Source of the DNA: Bacteroidota bacterium | Lineage (GTDB): Bacteria; Bacteroidota; Bacteroidia; Cytophagales; Cyclobacteriaceae | Direction: 5' to 3' | Assembly (NCBI GenBank): GCA_018266055.1 | Contig: JAFDYT010000008.1 | Span: 261,219-325,218 of the forward strand | Length of the DNA: 64,000 nt | Shown here: positions 1 to 8,796 of the stretch, piece by piece | Layout: every line of letters begins with the position of its first letter | Numbering within the stretch: position 1 is the first letter of the stretch | Made by a program: the position numbers and the translations under genes | Notes under the pieces: generated by a model | Seen by the model: only the letters and a program-made list of their open reading frames with translations | The model's database searches: none | What the model was told of the DNA's origin: nothing

Positions 1-43
1 ACACTTTCCAGGCGTGCTCCTTCAACCACTCGGACACCTCTCC
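1..43 (-). tRNA. tRNA-Ser(GGA), 5' part only, cut by window edge
   Basis: Read on the minus strand from base 43, the sequence has the layout of a class II serine tRNA: acceptor strand GGAGAGG, then TG, a D-arm starting TCCGAGTGG, and an anticodon loop CTGGAAA giving anticodon GGA. The first four bases of the 3' anticodon stem strand are present and the gene then leaves the window. The variable arm, T-arm and 3' end are not visible. Confidence 0.85.
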
Positions 44-140
44 AGTAAAGTGCGCAAAAATAACTAATTTTTATTTCTGTGGCCTTAATTTTATTTTTTG
101 TCGATATTGTTTTTTATTCTAACCATAAACGCATTTACGC

Positions 141-1130
141 TTGGAGATTCTCGAGGTACTCAAAAACGAAATCGTAGGCTTTTTCTCCGTCCAAGGACTC
201 ATTGATCTGATTAATTCAGGCAACTACAGCGCGCTAGCCACATGGGATGGCCTTACCACTGCACTGGCTCCGTTGGTGCCCTTTATTGTAGTGATTGAGA
301 TGGTCATGGCGCTTCTACGCCACAGACTTCGGTTTACCGAATATAAGATCTCATTTTTCACGTATGTGTTCAACCGCATCATTGGCAGGTTTATATCAAT
401 CGGAGTAATGGGGTTTTGCATTGGCTTCTTTCAACCGCTTGCAATCTTTAAGACTTCTGTAACCTGGTATTGGTTTATCTATGGCTATATCGTGTGGGAA
501 TTTTCTCATTTCATTTATCACTATCTCGCCCACAAGGTAAGGTTGTTCTGGTGCTTGCATTCCACCCATCATGCACAAGAGCAAATGAACATCGCGGTGA
601 CGTACAATCATTTTTTTCTTGAAGCGCCGTATGCCGATTTTATAAGAACGTCCGTGTGCATGTTGCTAGGCGTGAGTCCACCAATGCTTTTTATGATCAT
701 GTTTGTAGATGGAACCTGGGGTGGGTTTATTCACGTAGGTGAAAATTTTATGAAAGATGCCCGTTTCGGGTTTTTAGGGAATCTCATCCTTACGCCATCG
801 CACCACCGTGTGCATCACGCGCGAAACCCATTGTACATGGATACCAATTTTTGCAACCTGCTTAATATTTGGGATCGTGTTTTTAAAACCTATCAACCCG
901 AAATTCCTAAAATGCAAATTGAATATGGGATTACGCGTGAGATCAAAGCCGGAAACTTCTTTGATGTTTATTTCGGTGAGATCTATTTTCTGGTGAAAGA
1001 TGTGATTGCCGCTCCTGGACTAAAGAATAAACTCCTTTACGTTATAATGCCTCCGGGCTGGCATCACTCTGGTGAGCACAAAACAGCCGGCGTCATGCGC
1101 AAAGCTTATCTTAAAGACAACTCAAAATAG
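141..1130 (+). CDS. Sterol desaturase / fatty acid hydroxylase family membrane protein
   Basis: Predicted integral-membrane di-iron hydroxylase of 329 aa. The eight-histidine signature is visible: H123-xxx-H127, H140-xx-HH144 and HH222-xx-HH226, between hydrophobic segments at about 40-60, 85-120 and 175-195. Family members hydroxylate or desaturate sterols, fatty acids or carotenoids; the substrate cannot be read from the sequence. The start is TTG at 141, because no in-frame ATG occurs before residue 54, which lies inside the first membrane segment. The next gene begins 22 bp downstream on the same strand, so the two may be cotranscribed. Confidence 0.85.
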   Translation: MEILEVLKNEIVGFFSVQGLIDLINSGNYSALATWDGLTTALAPLVPFIVVIEMVMALLRHRLRFTEYKISFFTYVFNRIIGRFISIGVMGFCIGFFQPLAIFKTSVTWYWFIYGYIVWEFSHFIYHYLAHKVRLFWCLHSTHHAQEQMNIAVTYNHFFLEAPYADFIRTSVCMLLGVSPPMLFMIMFVDGTWGGFIHVGENFMKDARFGFLGNLILTPSHHRVHHARNPLYMDTNFCNLLNIWDRVFKTYQPEIPKMQIEYGITREIKAGNFFDVYFGEIYFLVKDVIAAPGLKNKLLYVIMPPGWHHSGEHKTAGVMRKAYLKDNSK

Positions 1131-1152
1131 GAGCCTTACAATTGACTTAGTT

Positions 1153-2454
1153 ATGTCTGAGACCAAACTCAATAATCCCAAAACGATCAACGCATGGTGC
1201 ATGTACGATTGGTCTAATTCTGTGTATTCTTTGGTGATCACCTCGGCTATTTTTCCGGTGTACTACCAGGCCGTGACTACGTCGGCGAACGGAAGCGACA
1301 AAGTGAATTTTTTGGGTATGGAGTTGGTCAACTCAGTGTTGTATTCGTATGCATTGTCTTTTTCATTTTTGATCATCGCGCCGTTGCTCCCTTTATTGTC
1401 GGGCATGGCCGATTACACAGGCAATAAGAAAGTGTTCATGAAGATCTTTTGCTATACCGGCGGCTTATCGTGTATGGGGCTTTATTTTTTCACCGGAGAT
1501 TCACTGCATTGGGGAATTTTTTGTGTGATCATGGCGAGCATTGGCTACTCCGGAAGCCTTGTCTTTTACGACGCATTCCTTCCGGAGATTGCCAGCGAAG
1601 ACCAACTCGATCGAATCAGTGCCCGTGGCTATTCGTTCGGATATTTTGGAAGTGTGATCATGATGGTAGTAGCGCTGGTGTTCATTCTTTCGCCATCCAC
1701 GTTTGGTTTTCCCGACGCCGGAATAGCGACCCGGTTTTCTTTTTTGTTAGTTGGCCTGTGGTGGATTGGCTTTGCGCAGATCCCCTTTTCGCGGCTACCG
1801 GATAATCCATTTCATCTGAAGCCTGGCAAGCAAAAGCTTATGAAGGGCTATCACGAACTTGAGAAAGTGTGGCACAGTTTCAAAGAAAACCGAGATATCA
1901 AATTTTATGTGCTGGCGTATTTTTTTTACAACATGGGTGTACAAACTGTGATGTACCTCGCGGCTACGTTTGGTGCCAAAGAACTTAAATTACCCGACTC
2001 TAACTTGATTGCCACGGTGCTGTTGATTCAGCTTGTGGCGGCTATCGGAGCAAATTTATTTGCGCGCTTTTCAGGGCGGAAGGGAAATAAAGCCGCGCTC
2101 ATGATCATGATTGGTATTTGGATTGTCATCTGCTTTGCCGCGTACTTAGTGAACAGTGAATATCAGTTTTATGCGCTCGCCTTTGCCGTAGGAATCGTGA
2201 TGGGAGGAATCCAGTCGCTTTCGCGTGCCACGTATTCAAAATTGATTCCGCAAAATTCTATTCAACACGCCTCGTACTTTAGTTTCTTCGACGTGACGTT
2301 TAATTTGTCTGTAGTTTTTGGCACGTTCAGCTATGGACTTGTGGAGCACCTCACCGGATCGATGCGCAACAGTACACTTGCACTGGCTTCTTTCTTTGTT
2401 ATTGGATTTATTTTCCTTTACCAGGTGAAATCAAAAGCAATTCAAAAGAGCTGA
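1153..2454 (+). CDS. MFS transporter, UMF1 / Atg22-like family
   Basis: A 433-aa polytopic membrane protein with about 12 hydrophobic segments. The N-terminal AWCMYDWSNSVYSLV matches the conserved start of UMF1/Atg22-like transporters, a branch of the major facilitator superfamily. Substrate is unknown; eukaryotic relatives export amino acids from vacuoles. The open frame extends upstream to 1072 inside the preceding gene, but the ATG at 1153, just after the previous stop, gives the expected family N-terminus. It ends about 50 bp before the convergent serine hydrolase gene, with no obvious terminator hairpin between them. Confidence 0.88.
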   Translation: MSETKLNNPKTINAWCMYDWSNSVYSLVITSAIFPVYYQAVTTSANGSDKVNFLGMELVNSVLYSYALSFSFLIIAPLLPLLSGMADYTGNKKVFMKIFCYTGGLSCMGLYFFTGDSLHWGIFCVIMASIGYSGSLVFYDAFLPEIASEDQLDRISARGYSFGYFGSVIMMVVALVFILSPSTFGFPDAGIATRFSFLLVGLWWIGFAQIPFSRLPDNPFHLKPGKQKLMKGYHELEKVWHSFKENRDIKFYVLAYFFYNMGVQTVMYLAATFGAKELKLPDSNLIATVLLIQLVAAIGANLFARFSGRKGNKAALMIMIGIWIVICFAAYLVNSEYQFYALAFAVGIVMGGIQSLSRATYSKLIPQNSIQHASYFSFFDVTFNLSVVFGTFSYGLVEHLTGSMRNSTLALASFFVIGFIFLYQVKSKAIQKS

Positions 2455-2502
2455 AAAACTTTATTGAATTAGGATTTCTAAGAATGAAAAAACAGGGTTA
2501 TA

Positions 2503-3648
2503 CTAATGGATCGATTGTTCAACCAGATTGACCAACTCGCCAAGTTTATCCGGCTCAAGCCAACGCACTACAATTACCAGATCATTCTCCTGATCCACCA
2601 CGATGAAGTTGCCGCCAAAACCGTTGGCGTAAAATATTTTCTTTGGCGTGTTGCCCAACTCATTCGACTGATTGAGCCACCACATGAACCCATACGATTT
2701 AAGCGCTGCCGACGGAGTTTGCGCAGCGGCTATCCATTTCTCTGAAATAAGCTGATGTGTTTTCCATTTGCCTTTTCTGGCAAACAGCAACCCAAAGCGC
2801 GCCTGATCATACGTATTGATAAAAATTCCTCCGCCATGATGCCCACCGCCGCTTACGGATTGCACCGTCTGACCATCGATGGTGACGTATGAATTTTCGT
2901 AGCCATGCCAGCGCCAGGTAGTGGATGCACCAATTGGATCCATTATTTTTTCTTTCAGCACTACCGGCAAAGGCTTACGCCATACCTGCAACAACGAGTA
3001 GGAGAGAAGATTGACACGTACGTCATTGTATTCGAAGGTAGAACCTGGCTCAAGCAACTTTCGGTTTTTCCAATCATCAATTCCACCCTGCTTCGGTGGC
3101 CTGTCAGCCCAGTCGCATAAATCAAAAAGGCAACCCGACCAATCGGAAGATTGGGTAAGCAAATGACGCCAGGTAATTTTTGAATTATGTTCTCCCTCAA
3201 ATTTCTCTTCCACATAATTCGCCACACGGTCATCCACATTTTTAATTAAATGATTATCCCAGGCAAGCCCGGCCAAGGTTGATAAATAACTTTTGGTCAC
3301 ACTAAAAGTCATGTCCACCCGGTTTAGATCGCCCCACTGCGCTACAATATAGCCTTTGCGGAGAATGATGCCAGCAGGTTTGCCTCGCTGTTTGGTGGGG
3401 CCGATGATTTTGTAGCCGGGCTCATTGGCATACGCTTTTAGATTGGCAATGCGAAGATCGTAGTCTGTTTTTGTTTCATTGTGCAACGCGAAGCGCACAG
3501 CACTGTCTAGCAACTGCGGATTCATCTTCAGGTCTGCGGGCTTTCGCGTTTGCCAGACCGTGTCGGGATAATAAAGCTCTTGCGCTTGCGCGGAAACTAT
3601 CTGTATGGAAACTATCGTTCCAAAAAACAATCGTTGAAAGAATCTCAT
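2503..3648 (-). CDS. Exported serine hydrolase, beta-lactamase (class C) fold
   Basis: A 381-aa protein with a Sec signal peptide (residues 1-22, ending in AQA) and a penicillin-binding-protein/class C beta-lactamase fold. The nucleophile motif S116-V-T-K119 is clear, and a HHGGG stretch near residue 270 corresponds to the third motif region. The second motif is Y207-N-D rather than the textbook Y-x-N. This class includes esterases, D-aminopeptidases and peptidases, so the substrate is open. A related serine hydrolase lies at the right end of the window. Confidence 0.85.
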   Translation of the reverse strand: MRFFQRLFFGTIVSIQIVSAQAQELYYPDTVWQTRKPADLKMNPQLLDSAVRFALHNETKTDYDLRIANLKAYANEPGYKIIGPTKQRGKPAGIILRKGYIVAQWGDLNRVDMTFSVTKSYLSTLAGLAWDNHLIKNVDDRVANYVEEKFEGEHNSKITWRHLLTQSSDWSGCLFDLCDWADRPPKQGGIDDWKNRKLLEPGSTFEYNDVRVNLLSYSLLQVWRKPLPVVLKEKIMDPIGASTTWRWHGYENSYVTIDGQTVQSVSGGGHHGGGIFINTYDQARFGLLFARKGKWKTHQLISEKWIAAAQTPSAALKSYGFMWWLNQSNELGNTPKKIFYANGFGGNFIVVDQENDLVIVVRWLEPDKLGELVNLVEQSIH

Positions 3649-3702
3649 CGGATGGAATTTAACCTTCCATAAACATAGAGAATTTTTGCCCGAGGCTAAA
3701 GC

Positions 3703-4497
3703 TTAATTATTCGGAGCTCCGTCTTTTACCCAGCAGGTGATCTGGGCGATTTGGGTGGAAGTAAGCTGCTGACTAGGCGGCATGTTTCTATTAATAGCAC
3801 TGACTATGGATGACCCATTGGCACTGATGGATGCATAGGTAGTCAGGTTGGGGTTACGGCTTCCATTGTGGCAGCCACTAGTGGCACAGTACGCCGATAT
3901 GATTGGGCTAATCTGTGAAGAAAAACTGGGGCCTCCGGATGCTACTGTTGCTGACGTTGAGGCGGTGCATCCGGCCGCATCTGCCACAGTGATCGAGTAA
4001 GTGCCCGCCGATAAAGTATTGAAAGCATTGGAAGACTGGTACGACCCGGAATTGATTTTGTATTGCAACGGCGCTGTACCGCCGCTGGCGGTGACAGTGA
4101 TCGTTCCATTCGCAGTAGGGCAGCCTGTGTTGGTGGTGGCTGTAGCTGTGGCGCTGAGTGTCGATTGGCCACTGTTTACGGAAGCTATTTGAGTACCCGA
4201 GCAGCCGTTGGCATCTTTGGCGATGATGGTGTAGTTGCCGGCTTTAAGATTACTGTACACGGTGTCGCTGAGGTATGAGCCTCCGTTTACGCTATACGTG
4301 TACGCGCGCAGGCCACCACTGGCAGTGAAAACAATTTTGCCATCGCTGGACCCGCATGTGCTGGCGTCTGTTACGGTTATGCTCAGCGCGATGGTTGTAC
4401 TGGAACATTGGCTGGACGTAACATTCAGATGATCGTACGTGCAGGCATTCAATAGTAGAATAAGAACAGGGATGCAGCTGGAAATTTTTTTACCCAT
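3703..4497 (-). CDS. Lipoprotein with two SprB-like repeats and a C-terminal CX4CH haem-type motif
   Basis: A 264-aa protein from the ATG at 4497. That start places a lipobox (LLNAC, C19) after a short hydrophobic stretch; the longer frame from 4575 would bury the signal. Residues about 39-107 and 113-186 are two copies of a Ser/Thr/Gly-rich repeat (ASGG, KxGxYxxxxxDAxGC) like the SprB repeats of Bacteroidota surface proteins. The C-terminal 60 residues resemble a small cytochrome c domain: C204-ATSG-C209-H210, a possible distal ligand M239 in an NMPP context, and a typical closing stretch. The two-cysteine spacing is four rather than two residues. Probably surface- or outer-membrane-anchored; redox role inferred. 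Confidence 0.75.
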   Translation of the reverse strand: MGKKISSCIPVLILLLNACTYDHLNVTSSQCSSTTIALSITVTDASTCGSSDGKIVFTASGGLRAYTYSVNGGSYLSDTVYSNLKAGNYTIIAKDANGCSGTQIASVNSGQSTLSATATATTNTGCPTANGTITVTASGGTAPLQYKINSGSYQSSNAFNTLSAGTYSITVADAAGCTASTSATVASGGPSFSSQISPIISAYCATSGCHNGSRNPNLTTYASISANGSSIVSAINRNMPPSQQLTSTQIAQITCWVKDGAPNN

Positions 4498-4642
4498 GAT
4501 GTTTATAAAAGACAATGGCTTCGGCTTGACCGATATACTACCATCACGCTTTTTATAAGCAAACAGTTGGTTCACCAGGCAAAGAATGATTTGTCTTTTT
4601 TCATTCTTTTGGAGAGAGTTGCCGTACCTTAACTTCCGTAGA

Positions 4643-5413
4643 CTAGTATTGAAGGTGCTTCACCGTGATTCCGTTGTTGATCAACTGGCGAAGGGAGTCA
4701 ATACCGATTTTCACATGCAAGTCGACGTAATTGGAAGTTACCGTATTATCGCTGGCTTCGGTCTTCACACCTTCGGGCATCATCGGCTGATCAGACACAA
4801 GCAGCAATGCGCCGGCAGGAATTTCGTTGTAGAAGGCCGTAGAAAAAATAGTGGCGGTTTCCATGTCAATGGCCATCGCACGAATTTTAATCAGGTATTC
4901 TTTAAATTTTTCATCCCACTCCCACACACGGCGGTTGGTAGTGTACACTGTTCCCGTCCAATAATCCTGGTTGTAATCTCGAATGGTGGTGGAGATCGCT
5001 TTCTGCAAGGCAAACGCTGGCAGTGAAGGAACTTCCGGTGGAAAATAATCATTCGATGTTCCTTCTCCACGGATGCCTGCGATGGGAAGGATAAGATCAC
5101 CCAGATTGTTTTTCATTTTCAACCCACCGCACTTGCCCAGAAATAAACACGCCTTCGGTTCAATAGCCGTGAGGCAATCCATAATCGTGGCTGCATTGGG
5201 GCTACCCATACCAAAGTTGATGATGGTGATGCCCTCAGCCGTAGCGCTAAGCATCGCTTTGTCTTCTCCTTCTACCTTTACATTGTTCCACTCGGCAAAC
5301 TTGCGGACATAATTATCAAAGTTGGTAAGCAGGATATATTCACCAAAGGATTTCAGGGGCACGCCGGTATAACGGGGCAACCAGTTTTCAACAATTTCTT
5401 TTTTCGTCTTCAT
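4643..5413 (-). CDS. amn: AMP nucleosidase, short Bacteroidota form
   Basis: A 256-aa protein of the nucleoside phosphorylase superfamily. Visible signatures are [14 protein letters not shown] (phosphate/nucleoside loop), [18 protein letters not shown] (ribose-binding Met-Glu) and LLVSDQPM (purine-site Asp). The closest known set is AMP nucleosidase, which splits AMP to adenine and ribose 5-phosphate; the Bacteroidota form lacks the N-terminal domain of the E. coli enzyme. It is transcribed divergently from the nuclease-domain gene at 5440, with only 26 bp between the two starts. A purine nucleoside phosphorylase activity cannot be excluded. Confidence 0.82.
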   Translation of the reverse strand: MKTKKEIVENWLPRYTGVPLKSFGEYILLTNFDNYVRKFAEWNNVKVEGEDKAMLSATAEGITIINFGMGSPNAATIMDCLTAIEPKACLFLGKCGGLKMKNNLGDLILPIAGIRGEGTSNDYFPPEVPSLPAFALQKAISTTIRDYNQDYWTGTVYTTNRRVWEWDEKFKEYLIKIRAMAIDMETATIFSTAFYNEIPAGALLLVSDQPMMPEGVKTEASDNTVTSNYVDLHVKIGIDSLRQLINNGITVKHLQY

Positions 5414-5439
5414 GGTACAAATTTTCTATTTTTATTCCG

Positions 5440-5883
5440 ATGTATCAACTCAATCTTCCACCGATCAACCCGTCGCTGAAAAAGGAGAATGGCAAAGTAT
5501 TAATTTTTGATGGGATTAGAAAAAAATACATCGTGCTTACACCCGAAGAATGGGTGCGCCAACACTTTATACAGTACCTGATATCCGAGCTCAAATATCC
5601 GAAGGCACTTTTCCGGATCGAAGGCAGCCTCACCTACAATAAGTTGCAGAAGCGCTCTGACATTCTGGTCTTTGACCGCGCAGGCAAACCATGGATGCTG
5701 ATTGAGTGCAAATCGCCTACGATCAAACTCAATCAGAAAGCATTCAATCAGGCCGCCGTTTATAACATGACGCTTGGCGCGAAATACCTGGCGGTGACCA
5801 ACGGCATGGCGCACTTCTGCTGCGAAGCGGCGGCGCTCGGCGGCGAAGCAAAATTCCTCGAGAAATTTCCTTCCTTCGAATAA
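5440..5883 (+). CDS. Stand-alone HsdR N-terminal (PD-(D/E)XK nuclease-like) domain protein
   Basis: A 147-aa protein consisting almost entirely of the domain found at the N-terminus of type I restriction HsdR subunits. Possible catalytic residues of a PD-(D/E)XK nuclease are in order: E61 (RIEGS), D74 (RSDILVF), and E89-C-K91 (LIECKSP), followed by a conserved QAxxYN near residues 104-109. There is no helicase or HsdM/HsdS partner nearby, so this is not a complete restriction system. Such single-domain proteins are widespread in Bacteroidota with unknown role. A UPF1-like helicase gene follows 52 bp downstream on the same strand. Confidence 0.8.
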   Translation: MYQLNLPPINPSLKKENGKVLIFDGIRKKYIVLTPEEWVRQHFIQYLISELKYPKALFRIEGSLTYNKLQKRSDILVFDRAGKPWMLIECKSPTIKLNQKAFNQAAVYNMTLGAKYLAVTNGMAHFCCEAAALGGEAKFLEKFPSFE

Positions 5884-5935
5884 GTATTGACTGACATGGC
5901 TGATTAATTTTTGATCTTAATTCTTTGAAGCCTCC

Positions 5936-7864
5936 ATGACATCCATTCAACAACTAAAACGCACTTCCCAACTTCTGCAACTTGAGCGCCAGGCCGATCT
6001 TGAGCAATACCGCCAAAAGGTGCTGCTGCGTTCGTTGAGTCAGCGCGTGAAAGAAGGCGTGACGTGGTATCCCGTGCGCTTGTTGCGCGACTACATCGGC
6101 ACCGGTGAGCGAGTGATGATTGATTTGGAAAAAACAAACGCACTCGATCAGCCGCATTCTTTTCAAAGTGGAAAAGTAGTAAGCTTGTTTACCAACGCCT
6201 CTGGCAAACCCGAAAGCCAGCACGTAAACGGCGTGATTAATTATGTTCGTGACAACGTGATGGTGATTACCCTTAACGGGGATGACCTGCCCGACTGGAT
6301 TGAAGATGGCTCATTGGGCGTGGACGTGATGTTCGACGAGATGAGCTATCGCGAAATGGACTATGCTCTTAAGAAAGTGATAGAGGCTGAAGATAATCGG
6401 GTGGCTGAGCTGCGCGAGATTTTGCTTGGCGCGGATAGCGCTGGGTACCGGTCGCCCGAAACGGATGAGGTAAAATATGAAACATCCGTGCTCAACGACA
6501 GTCAGCTACAATCGTTGAAAAAGATCCTTGCTGCGCGCGATGTCGCTTTCATTCATGGTCCGCCCGGCACAGGCAAAACTACTACGCTGGTAGAATGCAT
6601 CCGGCTTACGGTAAAAGAAGAACGGCAGGTGCTGGTGTGCGCGCCGAGCAACGCTGCGATTGATTTGCTGGTAGACAAACTGCATCAGCGAGGATTGAAA
6701 GTTTTACGAATCGGTCATCCGGCGAGAGTAACAGAGCAATCGCTAAGCAAAACACTCGACGCGCAAATCGCCGACCATCCGTACTTTCACGAACTCCGGT
6801 TGCTGCGACGAAAGATGGAGCAGGTGAGGCAAAAGGCTGGGCAATTCAAAAGGCGATTTGGCCACGCCGAAAAGGAGGAGCGACGCATGTTGCGTGAAGA
6901 AGCCAAGGCACTTAAGTCAGATGCCGATATGCTTGAATTTTATATCGTCAACGATTTGCTCAATACCAGCGAGGCTATATGCGCTACGCTTGTCGGCTCG
7001 TCGCACCCGCTTCTGCGCAGCAGAAAATTTACAACTGTTTTTATTGACGAGGCGGGGCAGGCATTGGAGCCAGCCTGCTGGATTCCTCTTTTAAAATCAC
7101 AGCGAGTGGTGCTTGCTGGCGACCATTGCCAATTGCCTCCCACGATCAAATCGCACGACGCCGCTACCCAAGGGTTGGCCAGGACATTGTTTGAAAAAGG
7201 AATTGAGAAATTCCCTCAACATGCGTCGATGCTTCAGGTGCAATACCGGATGCACGAGTCGATTATGGAATTTTCATCGGGTTATTTTTATCAGCACAAG
7301 CTCATTGCCCATGAGTCGGTTAAACATGAGTTGCTGCGGCCTTACGAAATGCCTGTTGACTTTATAGATACGGCAGGCAGCGACTGCACTGAAAAGCAGG
7401 ACACGGAAACACTGAGCCGCTACAATGAAAAAGAAGCAGACTTGCTCATTCGTCAAGTGGAGAAACTGGTGGAATCAATTGGCGCTACTGCGTGGATTGA
7501 GGAGAATATAACACTCGGCATCATCACGCCCTACAGTGCTCAGGTAGATCGATTGAATCACCTGGCCGAGCAGTCGTCAATACTTGAGCCCATCTATAAA
7601 TTCATTTCTATCAACACGGTCGACGCCTTTCAGGGGCAGGAGCGCGACGTCATCGCCATAAGCTTTGTTCGCAGCAATGAAAAGAGCGAGGTCGGCTTTC
7701 TGTCTGATATTCGCCGCACCAATGTGGCCATGACACGGGCCAAAAAGAAGCTCATCATGGTGGGCGATAGCGCTACGCTGGGCAATCATCCGTTTTATGA
7801 AGCGTTGATCGACTTTTTACAGCAGCATGGATTTTACAAAAGTGTTTATTCTTTAGAGAACTAA
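5936..7864 (+). CDS. UPF1/IGHMBP2-like superfamily 1 helicase
   Basis: A 642-aa SF1B helicase. The N-terminal ~190 residues include a beta-rich 1B-like region (SGKVVSLF, GVINYVRDN). Motif I is GPPGTGKTT near residue 206, followed by CAPSNAAID (Ia), a helical insertion at about 260-330, DEAGQALEP near 369 (motif II), LAGDHCQLPP (III), QYRMHESI (IV), TVDAFQGQERD (V) and RRTNVAMTRAKK (VI). All ATPase motifs look intact. Relatives unwind DNA or RNA 5' to 3'; the bacterial role is not established. A functional link with the upstream nuclease-like protein is possible from proximity alone. Confidence 0.88.
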   Translation: MTSIQQLKRTSQLLQLERQADLEQYRQKVLLRSLSQRVKEGVTWYPVRLLRDYIGTGERVMIDLEKTNALDQPHSFQSGKVVSLFTNASGKPESQHVNGVINYVRDNVMVITLNGDDLPDWIEDGSLGVDVMFDEMSYREMDYALKKVIEAEDNRVAELREILLGADSAGYRSPETDEVKYETSVLNDSQLQSLKKILAARDVAFIHGPPGTGKTTTLVECIRLTVKEERQVLVCAPSNAAIDLLVDKLHQRGLKVLRIGHPARVTEQSLSKTLDAQIADHPYFHELRLLRRKMEQVRQKAGQFKRRFGHAEKEERRMLREEAKALKSDADMLEFYIVNDLLNTSEAICATLVGSSHPLLRSRKFTTVFIDEAGQALEPACWIPLLKSQRVVLAGDHCQLPPTIKSHDAATQGLARTLFEKGIEKFPQHASMLQVQYRMHESIMEFSSGYFYQHKLIAHESVKHELLRPYEMPVDFIDTAGSDCTEKQDTETLSRYNEKEADLLIRQVEKLVESIGATAWIEENITLGIITPYSAQVDRLNHLAEQSSILEPIYKFISINTVDAFQGQERDVIAISFVRSNEKSEVGFLSDIRRTNVAMTRAKKKLIMVGDSATLGNHPFYEALIDFLQQHGFYKSVYSLEN

Positions 7865-7897
7865 GCCTTATCTTTACTTATCAAATCGATAGTCACC

Positions 7898-8248
7898 ATG
7901 AAATCATTTTTATTCGCATTTCTTTTTTTGAATGTGTGGTTCTTTCCCACGCCTACACCTCCTCAGATTTTCAAGACTTCCCTTACGCTCACTGTTCGCG
8001 ATGAGTCGGGAAATACGGTGGAGGGTGCTTCGGTAAAACTCTTTGAAAAGAAAGACGATTATACCAAAGAAGTGAACGCCGTGGAAGAAGCAACCACCGA
8101 CGCCAAAGGAATTGTTCGCTTTAAGAAACTGAAGCCCATTGCCTATTTTATTCTTTGCCGTAAAGGCGATAAAGACAACACAGGCGGCGGCGAAGAGACA
8201 AAACTCGAAGACGGTAAATTCAATAAAGCGACGATCGTTATTCAATAG
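7898..8248 (+). CDS. Small exported protein with carboxypeptidase-regulatory-like (transthyretin-like) domain
   Basis: A 116-aa protein: hydrophobic N-terminal export signal (residues 1-17), then one beta-sandwich domain of about 90 residues (SLTLTVRDESGNTVEGASVKLFEK, TTDAKGIVRFKKLKP) typical of CarboxypepD_reg / prealbumin-like folds. The glycine-rich segment TGGGEET lies in a loop. Probably periplasmic; no enzymatic residues are visible. It is followed 8 bp later by the Nudix gene. Confidence 0.75.
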   Translation: MKSFLFAFLFLNVWFFPTPTPPQIFKTSLTLTVRDESGNTVEGASVKLFEKKDDYTKEVNAVEEATTDAKGIVRFKKLKPIAYFILCRKGDKDNTGGGEETKLEDGKFNKATIVIQ

Positions 8249-8256
8249 ACTTTACT

Positions 8257-8796
8257 ATGGACCGTCCCTTGCTTATTGAGTTGCTCCGCGCTTATGAAAG
8301 CGATTTTGAGGAGGAACAAAAGTTTGTCCATCGCTTTTTAGAATTGCTTGAGCAGCCTGCGTGTTTTCAACGAACTCATTTGCCGGGACATATTACAGGA
8401 TCAGCGTGGATCGTCAATAAAGATCGGTCAAGGTCATTATTAGTGCATCACGCTAAGTTGAACAAATGGGTTCAGCCTGGCGGCCATGCCGATGGCGAAG
8501 AAAATATTTTGAACGTAGCACTTCGCGAAGCCGAGGAAGAAACCGGATTGAAAAATCTTCTTCCTTTGCGCGAAATTTTCGATGTCGATATTCATTTGAT
8601 TCCCGAACGAAAAGATTTTCCTGCCCACTACCACTATGATATCCGCTTTTTGGTAGAAGCTGATGAATCGGAGCAAGTTGTTGTCAGTCATGAGTCGCAC
8701 GACGTGCAATGGATAACTCTCGCTGAAATCGAGCAGTTTACGCAAGAGCGGTCTGTACTTCGCATGAAAGAGAAAACCATTTTAGTGCATGGCTGA
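8257..8796 (+). CDS. Nudix hydrolase
   Basis: A 179-aa protein with a complete Nudix box (G-x5-E-x7-RE-x-EE-x-G-L) beginning GHADGEE, near residues 76-99. The family hydrolyses nucleoside diphosphates linked to another moiety with Mg2+ bound by the box glutamates; the specific substrate is not apparent. The upstream WVQPGG and downstream HYHYDIRFL segments are usual for the family. Its last 8 bp overlap the start of the Sua5-type gene, indicating translational coupling. Confidence 0.88.
   Translation: MDRPLLIELLRAYESDFEEEQKFVHRFLELLEQPACFQRTHLPGHITGSAWIVNKDRSRSLLVHHAKLNKWVQPGGHADGEENILNVALREAEEETGLKNLLPLREIFDVDIHLIPERKDFPAHYHYDIRFLVEADESEQVVVSHESHDVQWITLAEIEQFTQERSVLRMKEKTILVHG

Noticed and set aside
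5440-5883. Type I restriction-modification system
   Set aside because: Only the HsdR N-terminal domain is encoded; no translocase, HsdM or HsdS genes are nearby.
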